Assembly (NCBI GenBank): GCA_001897355.1
Contig: MKST01000007.1
Location: 124,228 to 188,227, forward strand
From: Solirubrobacterales bacterium 67-14
Lineage (GTDB): Bacteria > Actinomycetota > Thermoleophilia > Solirubrobacterales > 70-9
DNA: 64,000 nucleotides
Direction: 5' to 3'
Shown here: in pieces, positions 52,389-60,295 of the stretch
Layout of the letters: each line of letters begins with the position of its first letter
Position numbering within the stretch: the stretch's first letter is position 1
Program-made: the position numbers and the translations under genes
Notes under the pieces: model-generated
The model's input: the letters and a program-made list of their open reading frames with translations, nothing else
Database searches by the model: none
Told to the model about the DNA's origin: nothing

Positions 52389-54044
52389 TCAAGCGGCCTC
52401 CGCTCCGATCGTCAAACCGACGTCGGCCAGCACCGCCTCGGCCGCGTTGCGCCCGTTGAGCGCGATCACGCTGCCGGCCGGGTGGGTGGCGGCACCGGAC
52501 ATGTAGAGGCCGGGGATCGGGGTTCGGGAACTGAGCCGGCCCTCCCACATCTGGTCCGGCGTCACCTCTCCCTGGAAGATGTTCCCCCCGGTCAGGCCGA
52601 CACGCGATTCGATGTCCGGCGGGCCGAGGACTTCGTGACTGATCACGCATTCACCATAGTCGGGCGCGAAGCGGCTGATCAGGTCGATGAACTGCTGCGC
52701 AACGCCTTCGCGGGCGGCGTCCCAGTCGCTGCCGCTGATCTCGTAGGGCGCGTACTGCCCGAAGACGCTCATCAGGTGCTTGCCCTCCGGCGCGACAGTC
52801 GGGTCGTACCCGGTCTGGATGTAGATCTCGGCGAAGGCGACCGCCGGTTCGCCGGACGCGCATTTCTCGAAGGCCGCCTGGGCTTCGTCCATCGGCCCGC
52901 AGGCGTCGATCGTCGCCTGGGCCGGCCAGGTCTCGCCCGGGGCGGCCGCCCATTCCGGTAGCCGGGAGAGCGCCGCGTTGAACTTGACCACCGGGCTGCG
53001 GATCTTCCAGGCCTCCAGGCGGCTCTTGAAGGTGGGGTCGATGCCTTCGGCGGACTCGGCTTCGAGCATGCCCAGGGTCCGTTTCGGGTCGGCGTTGGAG
53101 ACCACGTTGCGGGCCCGGACCATGGTGCCGTCCTCGCAGATCACGCCCTCGCCGGGGACGATCCCGGCGACCTCGACCCCACAGGCGATCTGCGCCCCGG
53201 CCTCGAGGGCGGCGTCGGCGATCGCGAAGCTGACCATGCCCATGCCACCTTCGACGTAGCCCCAGACCGGTCCCTGGCCTTCGAGGTCGCCCTGGTAGTG
53301 CATCAGCTTGATCGAGGCGGTGCCCGGCTCGTACGGCCCGCCCCAGGTTCCGATCACGCCCTGGCCGTAGAGGGCGGTCTTCAGCTTCTCGTCCTCGATG
53401 TAGCGGTTCAGCACCTCGGCGATCGAGTCCTCGAAGACCAAGTCGACCATCTCCTGGTCGTCGAGGATCTCCTCGATCTGGGCCCGGGTCGGGGTGTCCC
53501 CGACCCAGGTGTCGCGCTCGCCTTTGCGCAGCTTGATCCGGGTCTGGTCGAAGAGTTCCTCGTAGGCCCAGTAGCCCTTCTGGTCGGCCTCGCTCACCCC
53601 GAGCGCGTCGAGGTTCGCTCTAGTCTTCGCGTCGTCTAGGAACTGGCCGAATGCGGTCCCATCTTCGAATGGCACCCAGAGGTTGGGGTCGGCGGTGAAG
53701 AAGCGCAGGCCGCGGCGGCGCAGCTCGAGCTCGTCGATCACCAGGTTGTCGAGCAGCCCGACCACGTAGGCGCAGGGACTGACCAGGTAGCCGTCGCCGA
53801 AGGGCTCCTCCAGCGTGCAGGCGCCCCCGATCTGGTCGCGGCGTTCGAGCACCAGCACCTCCTGGCCGGCCCGGGCGAGATAGGCCGCGGCGGTCAGGCC
53901 GTTGTGCCCGGCCCCGACCACGATCGCATCCCAGTCCTTCGCCGCGAGAGCGGAGAGTGGCTCCGGCATTCCGAGCTTGCCCAGCTTCGCCGCAACCGGG
54001 TTCGCGTTTACGGGATCCCCGGTCGCCTTCAGCGGGTCGCTCAC
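52389..54044 (-). CDS. FAD-dependent oxidoreductase, PYROXD2/phytoene-desaturase-like (copy 1)
   Basis: A 551-residue flavoprotein. The FAD motif DAIVVGAGHNGLTAAAYLAR (about 39-58) is followed by VLERRDQIGGACTLEE (about 64-79), and the C-terminal GLYMSGAATHPAGSVIALNG closes the FAD domain. This is the PYROXD2/CrtI-like group of amine- or polyene-oxidising enzymes, with substrate unknown. It overlaps the Rieske gene by four bases, so the two probably act together. A paralogue is encoded at 60296 under the same predicted operator. Confidence 0.85.
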   Translation of the reverse strand: MSDPLKATGDPVNANPVAAKLGKLGMPEPLSALAAKDWDAIVVGAGHNGLTAAAYLARAGQEVLVLERRDQIGGACTLEEPFGDGYLVSPCAYVVGLLDNLVIDELELRRRGLRFFTADPNLWVPFEDGTAFGQFLDDAKTRANLDALGVSEADQKGYWAYEELFDQTRIKLRKGERDTWVGDTPTRAQIEEILDDQEMVDLVFEDSIAEVLNRYIEDEKLKTALYGQGVIGTWGGPYEPGTASIKLMHYQGDLEGQGPVWGYVEGGMGMVSFAIADAALEAGAQIACGVEVAGIVPGEGVICEDGTMVRARNVVSNADPKRTLGMLEAESAEGIDPTFKSRLEAWKIRSPVVKFNAALSRLPEWAAAPGETWPAQATIDACGPMDEAQAAFEKCASGEPAVAFAEIYIQTGYDPTVAPEGKHLMSVFGQYAPYEISGSDWDAAREGVAQQFIDLISRFAPDYGECVISHEVLGPPDIESRVGLTGGNIFQGEVTPDQMWEGRLSSRTPIPGLYMSGAATHPAGSVIALNGRNAAEAVLADVGLTIGAEAA

Positions 54045-55240
54045 GCCTCCACCCTTTCTTTCAGCTCCTCCATGTACCTGGTGGCAACCAGGTTGTCGAA
54101 CTCGTGCACCGTCCCCTCCTCCGCCGAGTAGCGCCCCGCCGTGTAGCCGGTCGTGCCGACGCCCTTCTGGGTCAGCTCGCAGACGTACCAGTCCTGACGG
54201 TTGGTCTGGTCCCAGAACTCGATCGCATCGGAGGGGTCAAAGCCCTCCGCCTCGACCGCCCGCTTTTCGAAGAACCACTCGCAGATCACCTCGGTCCGGC
54301 CGGGCGCTCGCGGATAGAGGGTGTGGAGCATCACGTAGTCGGGGTGCATCGAGACCAGGGCGTTCGGGAAGAGCGCGAAGTAGAGGATCGTCTTCTCGTC
54401 CTGCTCGGAGAGGCCTTCGATCCGGGGCCGGTTGCCGGCGTGGCCGCCTTCCTTGCCCATGGTCGCCGCATCCTCGGCGGTGAGGAACATCGAGCCGCCG
54501 CACCAGGCGCCGTCGCCCTGCATTTCCTCGCCGCTCATGTAGTTGGAGAGCGCGTTCAGCTCCGGGTGCACTCCGGGGCAGTGGAGGCACTCGTTGTAGT
54601 TCTCGGCGATGCCCTTCCAGTTGGCGTTCACCTCGTAGTCGATGCGGCCGCCGCTGAGCAGTTCGGCGTTGCGGTAGCGCTCGAGATGGTCGATCAAGTT
54701 GCCGACATGCTGGTCCGGCGCGGGCGCCTCGCCACCCAGGTCGACCAGGATCAGCCCGCCGAGCGTGGCCAGCCGGACCGGGATCAACCCGTAGCAGGAC
54801 TTGTCGAAATCGTCGACCCCGTCCATGTGCGGCGCGGCGACGAGCGAGCCGTCGAGGGCGTAGGACCAGGCGTGGTACGGGCACTGGATCCGTCGCTTGA
54901 CCTGGCCGTCGGACGCCTCGACCACCCGCGCCCCGCGATGCCGGCAGACGTTGAGGAAGGCATGGGGATGACCGTCCTCTCCGCCGACCACGACCACCGA
55001 GTCCGGGCCCATCTCCCGACGGATGAACTTGCCCTGCTCACTGACCTGGGAGATGTGCCCGAGGCAGATCCAACCGTCGTGGAAGAGGTGTTTCATCTCC
55101 CAGTCGAAGACCTCCTGGTCGACGAAGGCAGCCGGCGGCAGCATCGAGGCGGTCTCCAGGGGGCGCAATGCCCGACCCACGTCTGCCGGGTTCAGAGGAA
55201 GGGTTCCGTTCCGGTTGCCGCTGCGGTTGACCATGCTCAT
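54041..55240 (-). CDS. Rieske non-heme iron oxygenase, alpha subunit
   Basis: A 399-residue ring-hydroxylating-type oxygenase. The Rieske 2Fe-2S ligands are Cys99, His101, Cys120 and His123 (CRHRG, CPYHAW). The catalytic iron site has NYNECLHCPGVHPEL with His220 and His225. The bridging residue before it is Glu217, where naphthalene dioxygenase has Asp; I recall a bridging Glu being reported for quaternary-amine oxygenases such as CntA. It should hydroxylate or N-dealkylate an amine. No reductase gene is adjacent. It is the first gene of the seven-gene operon, with GAGGAG before the ATG. Confidence 0.85.
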   Translation of the reverse strand: MSMVNRSGNRNGTLPLNPADVGRALRPLETASMLPPAAFVDQEVFDWEMKHLFHDGWICLGHISQVSEQGKFIRREMGPDSVVVVGGEDGHPHAFLNVCRHRGARVVEASDGQVKRRIQCPYHAWSYALDGSLVAAPHMDGVDDFDKSCYGLIPVRLATLGGLILVDLGGEAPAPDQHVGNLIDHLERYRNAELLSGGRIDYEVNANWKGIAENYNECLHCPGVHPELNALSNYMSGEEMQGDGAWCGGSMFLTAEDAATMGKEGGHAGNRPRIEGLSEQDEKTILYFALFPNALVSMHPDYVMLHTLYPRAPGRTEVICEWFFEKRAVEAEGFDPSDAIEFWDQTNRQDWYVCELTQKGVGTTGYTAGRYSAEEGTVHEFDNLVATRYMEELKERVEA

Positions 55241-55267
55241 CTCGCTCCTCAGGGTCGCCTTGAGGCG

Positions 55268-55309
55268 ATGTTAGCGCTGGTTGACCTTGTAGTCAATCGC
55301 ATGTACTCT
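55268..55309. promoter_or_regulatory. Divergent promoters overlaid by TetR-type operator, site 1
   Basis: GTTGAC-CTTGTA-GTCAAT (55280-55297) is an inverted repeat with one mismatch. Each arm supplies a -35: TTGACC forward, with TACTCT 17 bases on (55304-55309), toward the acyl-CoA dehydrogenase. On the minus strand TTGACT is followed, also after 17 bases, by TAACAT (55268-55273), toward the Rieske gene. A repressor bound here would silence both directions. The same repeat recurs at 60254. Confidence 0.75.
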
Positions 55310-55351
55310 GAGTCCATTCCGCTTGGATAAACGAGTTCGGCGAGGGAGTCA

Positions 55352-56545
55352 ATGAACCAGACAGCCACAATCCCCGGAGACCAGGGCCTGACGGACGAGG
55401 CGCTCGACCTCCAGCGAAGAGCCCGCAACTACGTCGAGGACGTGCTGATCCCGCTCGAACAGGAGGCGGAACTGCTGCATGGCAGGCTGCCCGAAGAGAC
55501 CATCCGGCTGGTCAAGGAAAGAGCCCTCGCGGCCGGCCTGACCGGCGGCCTCCACAAGTCCGAGAACGGCGGCCAAGGCTGGTCGAAGACCGAATGGTTT
55601 CTGGTCGAAGAGCAGCTCGGCCGCTCGACCAACGCGATCTCCTGGCACATCCCCAACGGCTACAACGTCTGGGACCTGGCCGCGGAAAAGCACGTCGAGA
55701 AATGGTTGAAGCCGCTGCTGCGCGGCGAGGCCCGAGACGCCTACGCGGTGACCGAACGGGGCGCCGGTTCGGACCCCTCCGGGATCGAGACGACCGCGGT
55801 CCGCACCGAAGGCGGCTTCCGGATCAACGGCGAGAAGTGGTTCGTGACCTCCGGCGACGTCGCCGACGTGCTGGTCGTGATGGCCAATCTCGACGAGGGC
55901 GGTGAGCTTCTCCCCACCCTGTTCGTGGTCGACAAGTCGCTGGGCGGGGTCGAGACGATCGAGGATCCGGGCTTCACCCATTCCTACCCGGATGGTCACC
56001 CGACGATCCGCTTCGAGGACGTCGAGGTCGAGGAGGACGACGTGATCGGCGGGGTCGGCGGTGGCGATGAGGTCCAGAAGGCTTGGTTCGCGGAAGAGCG
56101 CCTCGGGATCGCTGCCCGCGGGATCGGTTCGATGTGGCGGCTGCTCGAAGAGACGGTCGAGTGGGCCGTCACCCGCGAACAGGGCGGCTCGCGGATCATC
56201 GATTACCAGGGGGTCTCCTTCCCCTTGGCCGATTCGGCGACCGACGCCGCGGCGGGCCGCCTGCTCACCCTCGAGGTGGCCCGGCTGATCGACGCCGGCG
56301 CCGACCCGAAGGTCTGCCACAACAAGGCTTCGATGGCCAAGCTGTTCGTCTCCGAAGCGGCCTGGCGCTGCGCCGACCGCTGCGTCCAGATCTTCGGCGG
56401 CCGCGGCTACCGTCGCGACAACGTCGCCGAAAGATTCCTGCGCGAGCTCCGGGTCGACCGGATCTGGGAGGGAACCAGCGAGATCCAGCGCCTGATCATC
56501 GCCCGCGGCCTCGAAAAACGCGGAGTAGAAGCCCTGATCCAGTGA
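55352..56545 (+). CDS. Acyl-CoA dehydrogenase
   Basis: A 397-residue FAD-dependent dehydrogenase. It has AVTERGAGSDPSGIET (about 132-147), GEKWFVTSGDVADV (about 160-173) and the C-terminal RIWEGTSEIQRL with the Glu used as catalytic base in the family. It should introduce a 2,3 double bond into an acyl-CoA formed downstream of amine breakdown. It is the first gene of the divergent operon, and the CoA synthetase start overlaps its stop by four bases. Confidence 0.87.
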   Translation: MNQTATIPGDQGLTDEALDLQRRARNYVEDVLIPLEQEAELLHGRLPEETIRLVKERALAAGLTGGLHKSENGGQGWSKTEWFLVEEQLGRSTNAISWHIPNGYNVWDLAAEKHVEKWLKPLLRGEARDAYAVTERGAGSDPSGIETTAVRTEGGFRINGEKWFVTSGDVADVLVVMANLDEGGELLPTLFVVDKSLGGVETIEDPGFTHSYPDGHPTIRFEDVEVEEDDVIGGVGGGDEVQKAWFAEERLGIAARGIGSMWRLLEETVEWAVTREQGGSRIIDYQGVSFPLADSATDAAAGRLLTLEVARLIDAGADPKVCHNKASMAKLFVSEAAWRCADRCVQIFGGRGYRRDNVAERFLRELRVDRIWEGTSEIQRLIIARGLEKRGVEALIQ

Positions 56546-58707
56546 TCCGGCCGACCCCGCTTCTGAGGCCTGGTTCGGTGGCTGTCGTGGGGGCGACCGA
56601 GCGGCCCGGATCCTATGGCGACACCGTGGTCCGCAACCTCGACGTGGCCGGCTTCCCCGGCGACCTCTACTGCGTGAATCCGGGCCGCGAGAGCGTGCAC
56701 GGCCACCCCTGCGTCCCTTCGCTCCGTGACCTGCCCTCGCCGGTCGACGCGGTGGTCGTCGCCGTGCCCGCCCCGGCCGTGAATCCGGCGATCCGGGAGG
56801 CGATCGAGACCGGCTGCGGCGGCGCCGTCGTGGTCTCGGCCGGTTTCGGCGAGACCCCGGCCGGGACCGGGCTGGAGAGCGAGCTTTCCTCGCTCGCCCG
56901 GGCCGCCGGCTTCCCGGTCTGCGGGCCGAATGGCAACGGCGTGATCAACCTCGGTCACCGGGCTCCGCTCTGGGGCGATTCGGTCCCGGCCGGACTCGAG
57001 GCGGGCGGCGTCGCGATGATCTCCCAGTCCGGCAACGTCGCGGTCAACGCGATCGGCTCGAAGCGAGGCATCCGGTTTCACACCGTGGTCTCGACCGGCA
57101 ACCAGGCGGTGCTCGGCACGGGCGACTGGCTCGGTGCGATCGCCGAACTCGAGGGGGTCCGGGCGATCGCCCTCTTCCAGGAGACCGACGGCGACGGCGC
57201 CGAACTGGCCGAGGGGCTGGCCGTCTGCGCCGAGCGCGAGATCGGCGTCGCCGTGCTCAAGGTCGGCACCTCCCAGGCCGGCCAGGCCGCCGCAGCCGCC
57301 CACACCGGCGCGATCGCGGGTGACCAGAGAGTGTTTCGCGCCCTGGTCGAAGAGGCTGGTGCGGCCTGGGCCACCGACCCACACGAGTTGCTGGAGATCA
57401 CCCGCGTCCTGGCCGAGCCCCGGGCCCGGCCCCGGCGCCCCGGGCCGCCCCGGTCCGGCCTCGCCATCCTCACCTGCTCGGGTGGCGATTCGGGCATCGC
57501 CGCCGACCAGGCCGAGGGGATCGGCCTGCAGTTGGCGGAACTGGACGGCGAAACCCAGGGCCGGCTGCGGGAGCTGCTGCCCGAGGCGGCCACGGTCGGA
57601 AATCCGCTCGACTACACCTCGCTGCTCTGGTTCGAGACCGACCGCCTGGCCGAGATCGTCGAGGCGGTCGGCAGCTGCGAACCGGTCGAGCAGATGCTGA
57701 TCTTCCACGACCACCCGGCCGACCTCCGTCCCGAGCATGAATCCGAGTGGGGAGCGGTGCGGCGCGCCCTGGCCGAGGGAGCCCTCCGTTCCGGCTGCCC
57801 GGCCCTTTTCGCCTCCACCCTGCCCGATCTGGTCTCGGCCGACGGCCGGCGGGAACTGGCCGAGACCGGGATCCCCATGGTCGGCGGGATGCGGGCGGCC
57901 CTTGCCGCGGCCGCGGCCAGCCAGCGGCTCGGCCGGATGGAGAGGGGCGCAGTCGCGGAGCAGCTCGGAGCGATCGCCGCCGCAACGCGAAACACCTCGG
58001 AAAACGGCATCGAAGGGGACGGCTCGTGGCTTGCCGAGCATCGAACCAAGTCGATCCTCCGGGATGCCGGGGTCTCCGTTCCGCTTTCCCTCACTGCCCT
58101 CTCCCCCGCCGCCTGCCTGACCGCGGCCGCCGGCCTGTCCTTCCCACTTGCCCTGAAGCTGTCCGGTCCGGGCATTCGGCACAAGTCCGAGCTGGGAGCG
58201 GTCCGGATCGGGATCGCGGACGACGCCGAATTGCTTCATCACGCCGAAGACCTGATGTCGATCGCCGGCCAGATCCACCTCGAAGCGGGGTTGGCCGGCG
58301 AGCCATCCGCCGAGCCACCGCTCTTCCTGGTCGAGGAGATGGCCGGGACCGGGATCGAGCTGATCGTCACCGCCCGCAGTGACGCGGTGATCCCTTCGCT
58401 GACCGTCGGTCTCGGCGGGATCTGGGCCGAGCAGCTGGCCGACGGCGTCGTGGTCCCCCTGCCGGCTTCGCCGGTGCAGGTGAGGGAAGCGTTGCCTCGC
58501 CTCAAGGCGTTCGGCCTGCTCGAAGGTAGCCGTGGCAGCCGACCGGTCGACCTCGACGGACTGGCGGAGTTCGCCTCGAAGCTAGGCCGGCTACTGCTCG
58601 ACTACCGCGACGAGGAGGGCCGGGGCTTCGACCTGATCGAACTCAACCCGGTCGTGGCCGGGCCGGACGGCACGATCGCCCTCGACGCACTCGCCCACCT
58701 GGCCTGA
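56542..58707 (+). CDS. ADP-forming acyl-CoA synthetase (fused alpha/beta, acetate-CoA ligase type)
   Basis: A 721-residue fusion. The N-terminal CoA-binding Rossmann domain opens RPGSVAVVGATERPGSYGDT (about 10-29), the ligase domain has ISQSGNVAVNAIGSKRG, and the C-terminal ATP-grasp_5 part has LALKLSGPGIRHKSELGAV and FDLIELNPVVAGPDG. It makes an acyl-CoA, or recovers ATP from one, with ADP as product. A GTG at 56542 that overlaps the dehydrogenase stop is the start; a much longer open frame upstream lies inside that gene. Confidence 0.83.
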   Translation: MIRPTPLLRPGSVAVVGATERPGSYGDTVVRNLDVAGFPGDLYCVNPGRESVHGHPCVPSLRDLPSPVDAVVVAVPAPAVNPAIREAIETGCGGAVVVSAGFGETPAGTGLESELSSLARAAGFPVCGPNGNGVINLGHRAPLWGDSVPAGLEAGGVAMISQSGNVAVNAIGSKRGIRFHTVVSTGNQAVLGTGDWLGAIAELEGVRAIALFQETDGDGAELAEGLAVCAEREIGVAVLKVGTSQAGQAAAAAHTGAIAGDQRVFRALVEEAGAAWATDPHELLEITRVLAEPRARPRRPGPPRSGLAILTCSGGDSGIAADQAEGIGLQLAELDGETQGRLRELLPEAATVGNPLDYTSLLWFETDRLAEIVEAVGSCEPVEQMLIFHDHPADLRPEHESEWGAVRRALAEGALRSGCPALFASTLPDLVSADGRRELAETGIPMVGGMRAALAAAAASQRLGRMERGAVAEQLGAIAAATRNTSENGIEGDGSWLAEHRTKSILRDAGVSVPLSLTALSPAACLTAAAGLSFPLALKLSGPGIRHKSELGAVRIGIADDAELLHHAEDLMSIAGQIHLEAGLAGEPSAEPPLFLVEEMAGTGIELIVTARSDAVIPSLTVGLGGIWAEQLADGVVVPLPASPVQVREALPRLKAFGLLEGSRGSRPVDLDGLAEFASKLGRLLLDYRDEEGRGFDLIELNPVVAGPDGTIALDALAHLA

Positions 58708-58756
58708 GCCGTTTGGCGACGACGGGCCGTCAGGCCACCACCGGGCTTGTTGTCGA

Positions 58757-60190
58757 TCAGATCGGGCGGTTGGAGCTTTGCGGGGCCGGGTGGCCGTGGA
58801 CCCTTGCGGCGGTGATCTCCAGGCCCTCGCGGAGGATCCCGGCGATCTCCTCGAAGAGGGCTCCTTCGGCGACCAGGGGCGGAGCGATCTGGATGATCGG
58901 GTCGGCCCGGTCGTCGAGGCGGCAGAGCAGGCCGCGCTCCCAGAGAGCTTCCGAGAGTACGTTCTTGAACAGCGCCTCCGACTCCTCGCCCTTGAAGGGC
59001 TCCTTCGTCGCCTGGTCGCGGACCAGTTCGATCGCCCAGAAATGCCCGGTGCCGCGGACCTCGCCGACGATCGGGATGTCGAGCAGGGACTTCAGCGAAG
59101 CCTCGGCTACCGGCGCGTTGGCGTTGACGTTGGCCAGCACGTTTTCGCGTTCGAGGATCTCCAGTGCTTTGAGGGCGACCGCCGAGCCGACCGGGTGGCC
59201 GCCGAAGGTGTAGCCGTTGTTGTAGTCGGCGCGGCCGTCGAAGAACGGCTCGGCGACCTTGTCGCTCATCAGCACGCCGCCCATCGAGAAGTGGGCGCCG
59301 GTCAGGCCCTTGGCGAAGGTGACCAGGTCCGGCACATAGTCGAACTTCTGGCCGCCGAACCAGGTGCCGATCCGGCCGTAGCCGCAGATCACCTCGTCCG
59401 AGCAGAGCAGGATGTCGTGCTCGTCGCAGATCTTCCTCAGGCCCTGCCAGTAGCCGGCCGGGGGCATGAAGCAGCCGCCCGCGTTCTGGACCGGTTCGGC
59501 GATCATCATCGCGATCGTCGAGGGATCCTCGAACTCGATCGTCTCCTCGACCTCGTCGAGCAGCGCCCGGCAGAAGGCCGCCTCGTCGTCACCGTCCGGA
59601 TGCCGGTAGGAGCTGGTGTTGCTGACGTGGACGGTCGGAATGCCGAGCGGGTCGAAGGGGGTGCGGCAGACCGGGATCCCGGTGAAGGAAAGCGCGCCCA
59701 TGGTCACCCCGTGGTAGGCGTCCTTGCGGGCGATCACCTTGCGACGCCGCTCGTGCCCGTTCGCCTGCTGCCACTGGACCGCCATCTTCCAGGCCGCCTC
59801 GACCGACTCCGAACCGCCCGAGGTGAAGTAGACCTTGTTCATGCCCTCCGGGGCGAGCGAGGCGATCTTCTCGGCCAGCTCGATCGAAGGCGGATGGGCG
59901 ACCGTCCAGTTGGTCGCGTAGGGCAGCTGCTTCATCTGCTCATGTGCCGCCTCGCCGATCTCGTCGCCGTGGGAATGGCCGAGCGAGGCGCAGTAGAGGC
60001 CGGAGAGGCCGTCGATGTAGCGGTTGCCCTCGTCGTCGAAGACGTGGACCCCCTCGCCCCTCTCGATGATCGTGATGCCTTCCTCGACCGCCGATTTCAT
60101 GTCGGAGAAATGCAGCATCAGATGCTGCTTCGCCGAGGTTTCCAGATCCACCTTGGTGGTGGCTTCAGCAGTACCGCTCTCTCCCGTCAT
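58757..60190 (-). CDS. Class III (omega) aminotransferase
   Basis: A 477-residue PLP enzyme of the aspartate aminotransferase family, class III. The substrate and cofactor segments are YFTSGGSESVEAAWKMA (about 119-135), DEVICGYGRIGTWFG and TFAKGLTGAH, whose Lys should bind PLP. This group includes putrescine-pyruvate and beta-alanine-pyruvate transaminases. The ATG at 60190 is used although the frame is open upstream. Predicted operator site 2 lies 64 bases before it, shared with the divergent flavoprotein gene. Confidence 0.87.
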   Translation of the reverse strand: MTGESGTAEATTKVDLETSAKQHLMLHFSDMKSAVEEGITIIERGEGVHVFDDEGNRYIDGLSGLYCASLGHSHGDEIGEAAHEQMKQLPYATNWTVAHPPSIELAEKIASLAPEGMNKVYFTSGGSESVEAAWKMAVQWQQANGHERRRKVIARKDAYHGVTMGALSFTGIPVCRTPFDPLGIPTVHVSNTSSYRHPDGDDEAAFCRALLDEVEETIEFEDPSTIAMMIAEPVQNAGGCFMPPAGYWQGLRKICDEHDILLCSDEVICGYGRIGTWFGGQKFDYVPDLVTFAKGLTGAHFSMGGVLMSDKVAEPFFDGRADYNNGYTFGGHPVGSAVALKALEILERENVLANVNANAPVAEASLKSLLDIPIVGEVRGTGHFWAIELVRDQATKEPFKGEESEALFKNVLSEALWERGLLCRLDDRADPIIQIAPPLVAEGALFEEIAGILREGLEITAARVHGHPAPQSSNRPI

Positions 60191-60253
60191 GGCTCTGAGT
60201 CTATTCCCCGGCCCGCTTCGACCCGGGACTTTACTTATAGTTCCATAGCTCGA

Positions 60254-60271
60254 ATTGACCTTGTAGTCAAT
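60254..60271. promoter_or_regulatory. TetR-type operator, site 2
   Basis: ATTGAC-CTTGTA-GTCAAT is a perfect inverted repeat identical in its core and spacer to site 1 (55280-55297), followed by the same TCGCA. On the minus strand TTGACT with a 17-base spacer and TATGGA (60242-60247) form a promoter for the aminotransferase. In the plus direction a TTGACC -35 is present but no good -10 follows. Confidence 0.75.
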
Positions 60272-60295
60272 CGCACTTTGGGGTAGGGTCGGGCC

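Noticed and set aside
48666-52506. Plus-strand frames of 684 and 650 codons across the Pot-type transporter genes
   Set aside because: They run antisense to four well-supported transporter genes and read as repetitive acidic shadow sequence.
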